Notes under the pieces: model-generated
Seen by the model: the letters and a program-made list of their open reading frames with translations, nothing else
What the model was told of the DNA's origin: nothing
Databases searched by the model: none
Shown: piece by piece, positions 3,432 to 6,114 of the stretch
Layout: each line of letters begins with the position of its first letter
Position numbering within the stretch: the first letter of the stretch is position 1
DNA from: Clostridiales bacterium
GTDB taxonomy: Bacteria; Bacillota; Clostridia; Oscillospirales; Oscillospiraceae
Direction: 5' to 3'
Length of the DNA: 6,114 bases
Assembly: GCA_009774055.1 (NCBI GenBank)
Contig: VSNB01000190.1
Span: 1-6,114, forward strand
Translations under genes and position numbers: made by a program

Positions 3432-6114
3432 ATGAAAGCAGCCATGAAAGGGAGACGAGTATTTTATTTCAGCGTCTTTCTTTTGCTTGCCCTGCTTCTG
3501 GTGGGAACCATGGCGTTTGCGGAGGGGAACAACTCGTACACTTTGACCATCCGTAAAGTTCTGCCTGAGGGCAGTCCGCCCGAAGCTTTCCAGCAAACCT
3601 ACAAATTTAAAGTCAGCGGAGTTGTAAAATCGGGGGACGAAAAGCCGTTCTCTAAAGTTGTGACGATCACCGGCCCAGGCGAGGCAACTGTGGATATTGG
3701 CAACCCTTATTACGTCAGCGCGGTAGAGACCTTGGACAAGCTCGACATTCCCGGCTACAAGCTTGACGTCAACTACAGCGGCAGCACAAATGTACCTGGG
3801 CAAAAGGCGGAGGTCGAAATCACCAAGGACAACGGCTCCATCACCGTCTCGATTGCCGATCCAGAGCAAGCCGCCGCCGGCGTCAGCTATGGCTATAAAA
3901 TCACTGGACCCAATGGGTATGAAGAAACGATACGTGTTTCCGGCACAGAGAAGAAAACGGTATCCGGCTTGACTGCTGGTACATATACCGTGGTTCAGCT
4001 GGGTTCTGCTAAAGGATTTTCTGTGGCTGTCGACAACCGCGATATTCATGTAGGCGCAGGAGAGACACGCCAGATAAACATCGTCGCTAAAGATCACGGG
4101 GTGCTTTCCGTTACGGCGCCCAATGATGATCGGACGCATATTTACACGCTGAAAGGTCCATATGGAAATAACGAACGGGAAACCACGGTCTTGGCTCCCG
4201 GAGAAACGTACACCTCAGAGCATTTGTCAACGGGGACATATTATGCAAGTGAGAAGATTTATAAGGGTACTGACAGTTTTACAGTAACAGTTCCTAATAC
4301 AAAAGATAAGACAGTAACAAAATACAAGACCAGTTTTACTCCACCAGATCAATCAACCCCTAAATTCGCTTATTATACAACAGGAGGGGACTATATAGAT
4401 ACTATTAAATATGGTCCATTATACGATAATGCGGGTAAAAAATTAACTGCAGTTGATACATATACTTTCTGTTATGGTACTTTAAATGGAGAAAATAAAA
4501 TTTCTTATACCTCTCAAAAAAATCGACAAGGAAATTTAACGTATTCTTCTCCTCGAAGTTATACTCCACAGATGAATAGATTTTATACAAGTGTATTGGA
4601 TTTAAGTAGTTCGGCTGCATATAAGCTTAAAATACAATGGGTTGAACACACATGGGAAGATGTTTCCAAAATCTACGACAAAAGCGATGTAGCCTACAAA
4701 ATAACTATCGATGACCGCGGCTGGCTGGAAATCTCCAAACCTGCAGACACCACTCCAGGAGCGGGCCAGGTTACGTATTCCTATACTGTCACTGATTCCA
4801 AAGGGAAAAAACAAACTATTGAACTAAAAGCAGGAGATACCAAAAAGGTAGACGGCCTTGCGGAGGGCCAATGCACAGTTGAGCAGACCGTTCAAACCGC
4901 TTCCCCCCAGCCCTTCACCATACGAAAGCAGTCTTACGCCAGCGCGTCCACGGCTAAGGCTATACTTACATGTGCGCTGGCGACCGCAGACGGTCAAATC
5001 ACCATCAGCAAGCCCAAGCCCGACTCCGCAGACCTTGAACGGGTATATCACTTCACCGTTACCGGCCCAAATGGCTTTGCCGAACAGGCTGTGGCGCTTA
5101 AAGCCGGAGAGGAGATTGTCCTGACACCCGGATATGCTGGAGAATATTCTATATACGCTTTGGATGATGAGGACCCCGGCTTCCATCTGGATTTCACCAA
5201 TAGCTGTACGATCTATTCCGGCAAATCCGAGGTCGTGGTCACCAACAGCTATGTCCAGGCCCCCGCTTCCTACAACGTGGTACACGAATATTACGGCCTA
5301 AACGGCGAGCTGGAGGACATCAGCGAAATCCAGAAGGATATCCCCGGGAGAATCGGTCAGGAATTTACTGACCAAAACGTTGGTCGTCGCCTGATGGGCC
5401 CGAATTTGGGTTATACGTATGTATTTGAGGAAGCGGTCTATGGCAACATGTCTAATCTTCCTGAACCTCCTGCCCTTCTCAAGCGGCAATACACGATTGC
5501 CTATTTTAAGGATGGTGATCCGTATGGCGAGGTTGAAACGTTCATCAAATATGTGCCAGAAGAACAGACCACGCTTCCTGTGAACGCCGAGCAGTTCAAT
5601 GAGCCTCCAAAATCCTACGCAGTTGCAAAAGTTAAATTGAATGACGATGTATTCTGGTCAGCCGACGGGGCCAGCGATCCCCAATTCCCTGCCGATGTGA
5701 AGAATGGCGCCGCAATTCAAGTGTACTATGAAGAGGAGCATGTTCTGGGGTATGAACTTAAGCTCTATATAGATAACGATCTCTTCAAAGCTGTGCAAAT
5801 AAACAAAACGCTGCCGAAATCTGTGACGGTTTTGCCTGTAACCCTTGAAGGAATTGAAGGGATTGAAGAAATTGTCGATGGATATGAGATTGCGAAAATC
5901 GTTGTAAACGGTATTGATTGCGACGCAGATATAACTTCGATACAGGCGGAAGACGAAGGTGTTATCGAAATCTATTTCACCGCCATTTCTAATCAGGATG
6001 AACCCGGCACAAACGACTCTAATGCAGATCATCCTGATGCGGATGAGCCCGGACCGGACGATCCCAGCCAGACACCCCCAGACACGGAACCCCCCAACCC
6101 GGACGATTCCAGCG
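3432..6114 (+). CDS. Large secreted Cna-B-repeat surface protein (putative adhesin), 3' end outside window
   Basis: The frame is open for 894 codons with no stop and continues past the right edge. Residues 1-30 are a signal peptide: basic MKAAMKGRR, a hydrophobic core, and probable cleavage after AFA. About five Cna-B/SpaA-like beta-sandwich repeats follow, near 34-131, 135-219, 223-300, 429-515 and 520-606. Each has a variant of the pattern: opening strand (LEISKP, ITISKP), Y-x-[FYI]-x-V-T-G-P-N-G, an aGe turn, and G-x-Y-x-V. Residues 301-428 are a non-repeat segment rich in Tyr, Thr and Lys. Residues 612-768 begin YNVVHEYYGLNGELE and end IQVYYEEE, resembling MucBP-type regions of Clostridia surface proteins. 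Residues 854-894 are an Asp/Pro/Thr-rich linker typical of a wall-spanning stalk, so a sortase motif or other anchor is expected beyond the window. Role as adhesin or pilus-like surface protein is inferred. The adjacent Wzy_C enzyme might modify it. The AT-rich central part suggests domain acquisition. Confidence 0.88.
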   Translation, partial: MKAAMKGRRVFYFSVFLLLALLLVGTMAFAEGNNSYTLTIRKVLPEGSPPEAFQQTYKFKVSGVVKSGDEKPFSKVVTITGPGEATVDIGNPYYVSAVETLDKLDIPGYKLDVNYSGSTNVPGQKAEVEITKDNGSITVSIADPEQAAAGVSYGYKITGPNGYEETIRVSGTEKKTVSGLTAGTYTVVQLGSAKGFSVAVDNRDIHVGAGETRQINIVAKDHGVLSVTAPNDDRTHIYTLKGPYGNNERETTVLAPGETYTSEHLSTGTYYASEKIYKGTDSFTVTVPNTKDKTVTKYKTSFTPPDQSTPKFAYYTTGGDYIDTIKYGPLYDNAGKKLTAVDTYTFCYGTLNGENKISYTSQKNRQGNLTYSSPRSYTPQMNRFYTSVLDLSSSAAYKLKIQWVEHTWEDVSKIYDKSDVAYKITIDDRGWLEISKPADTTPGAGQVTYSYTVTDSKGKKQTIELKAGDTKKVDGLAEGQCTVEQTVQTASPQPFTIRKQSYASASTAKAILTCALATADGQITISKPKPDSADLERVYHFTVTGPNGFAEQAVALKAGEEIVLTPGYAGEYSIYALDDEDPGFHLDFTNSCTIYSGKSEVVVTNSYVQAPASYNVVHEYYGLNGELEDISEIQKDIPGRIGQEFTDQNVGRRLMGPNLGYTYVFEEAVYGNMSNLPEPPALLKRQYTIAYFKDGDPYGEVETFIKYVPEEQTTLPVNAEQFNEPPKSYAVAKVKLNDDVFWSADGASDPQFPADVKNGAAIQVYYEEEHVLGYELKLYIDNDLFKAVQINKTLPKSVTVLPVTLEGIEGIEEIVDGYEIAKIVVNGIDCDADITSIQAEDEGVIEIYFTAISNQDEPGTNDSNADHPDADEPGPDDPSQTPPDTEPPNPDDSS
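4220..4620 (+). other. Low-GC segment inside the surface protein gene
   Basis: By hand count GC is about 32% over 4261-4620, while lines on both sides are clearly higher (for example about 62% at 4861-4920). Codons such as TTA, ATA and AGA appear here and are scarce elsewhere in the gene. The reading frame is intact. The segment encodes the end of the third repeat and most of the non-repeat region, about residues 264-397. This looks like a horizontally acquired or recombined domain; the edges are approximate. Confidence 0.7.
5847..5873 (+). repeat. Three imperfect 9-bp tandem repeats in the surface protein gene
   Basis: GAAGGAATT, GAAGGGATT and GAAGAAATT follow one another in frame and encode E-G-I, E-G-I, E-E-I (residues 806-814). 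Copy-number change would be in-frame by three residues. The effect, if any, is probably minor. Confidence 0.7.

Noticed and set aside
3375..4139. Minus-strand 254-codon open frame over the start of the surface protein gene
   Set aside because: It has no ribosome site and no domain, and the plus-strand frame has a signal peptide, repeat domains and an uninterrupted 894 codons.

Overview
The window reads as chromosomal DNA from a Gram-positive anaerobe, most likely a gut Clostridia (Oscillospirales-like) lineage. The basis is strong AGGAG-type ribosome binding sites, GC-rich genes with an AT-rich patch, compact intrinsic terminators and a large secreted Cna-B-type surface protein. The lineage is inferred from style only. 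Four protein genes are present; the two outermost run off the ends of the window.

Left part (1-1777, minus strand): a TetR-family repressor gene (1059-1706) lies upstream of an MFS exporter gene (928 to beyond position 1). They are on the same strand but separated by an intrinsic terminator (1034-1060), so the exporter should have its own promoter. Two 23-bp palindromic operators (945-967 and 1001-1023) lie in that gap. A third palindrome built from the same CATACC/GGTATG hexamers (1736-1758) covers the -10 box of the repressor promoter. This is the layout of a self-regulated, ligand-induced efflux module.

Middle (1778-3342, plus strand): a divergent intergenic region carries two abutting perfect palindromes (1887-1911 and 1911-1930) in the probable leader of a 458-residue polytopic membrane protein of the O-antigen ligase/polymerase (Wzy_C) family.

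Right part (3343-6114, plus strand): after an 89-bp gap comes a secreted repetitive surface protein. It is open for 894 codons and continues past the right edge. It has a signal peptide, about five Cna-B-like beta-sandwich repeats interrupted by a strongly AT-rich unique segment, a MucBP-like region with a Y-x-V-x-H-x-Y-Y motif, and the start of an Asp/Pro/Thr-rich wall-spanning linker. The ligase-family protein and the surface protein may belong to one surface-assembly unit, with the membrane enzyme building or attaching a glycan; this is inference from adjacency.

I see no rRNA, tRNA, CRISPR array or transposase. The most notable unexplained signals are the double palindrome upstream of the Wzy_C gene, the low-GC insert in the surface protein, and the reversed half-site order in the repressor's own operator.
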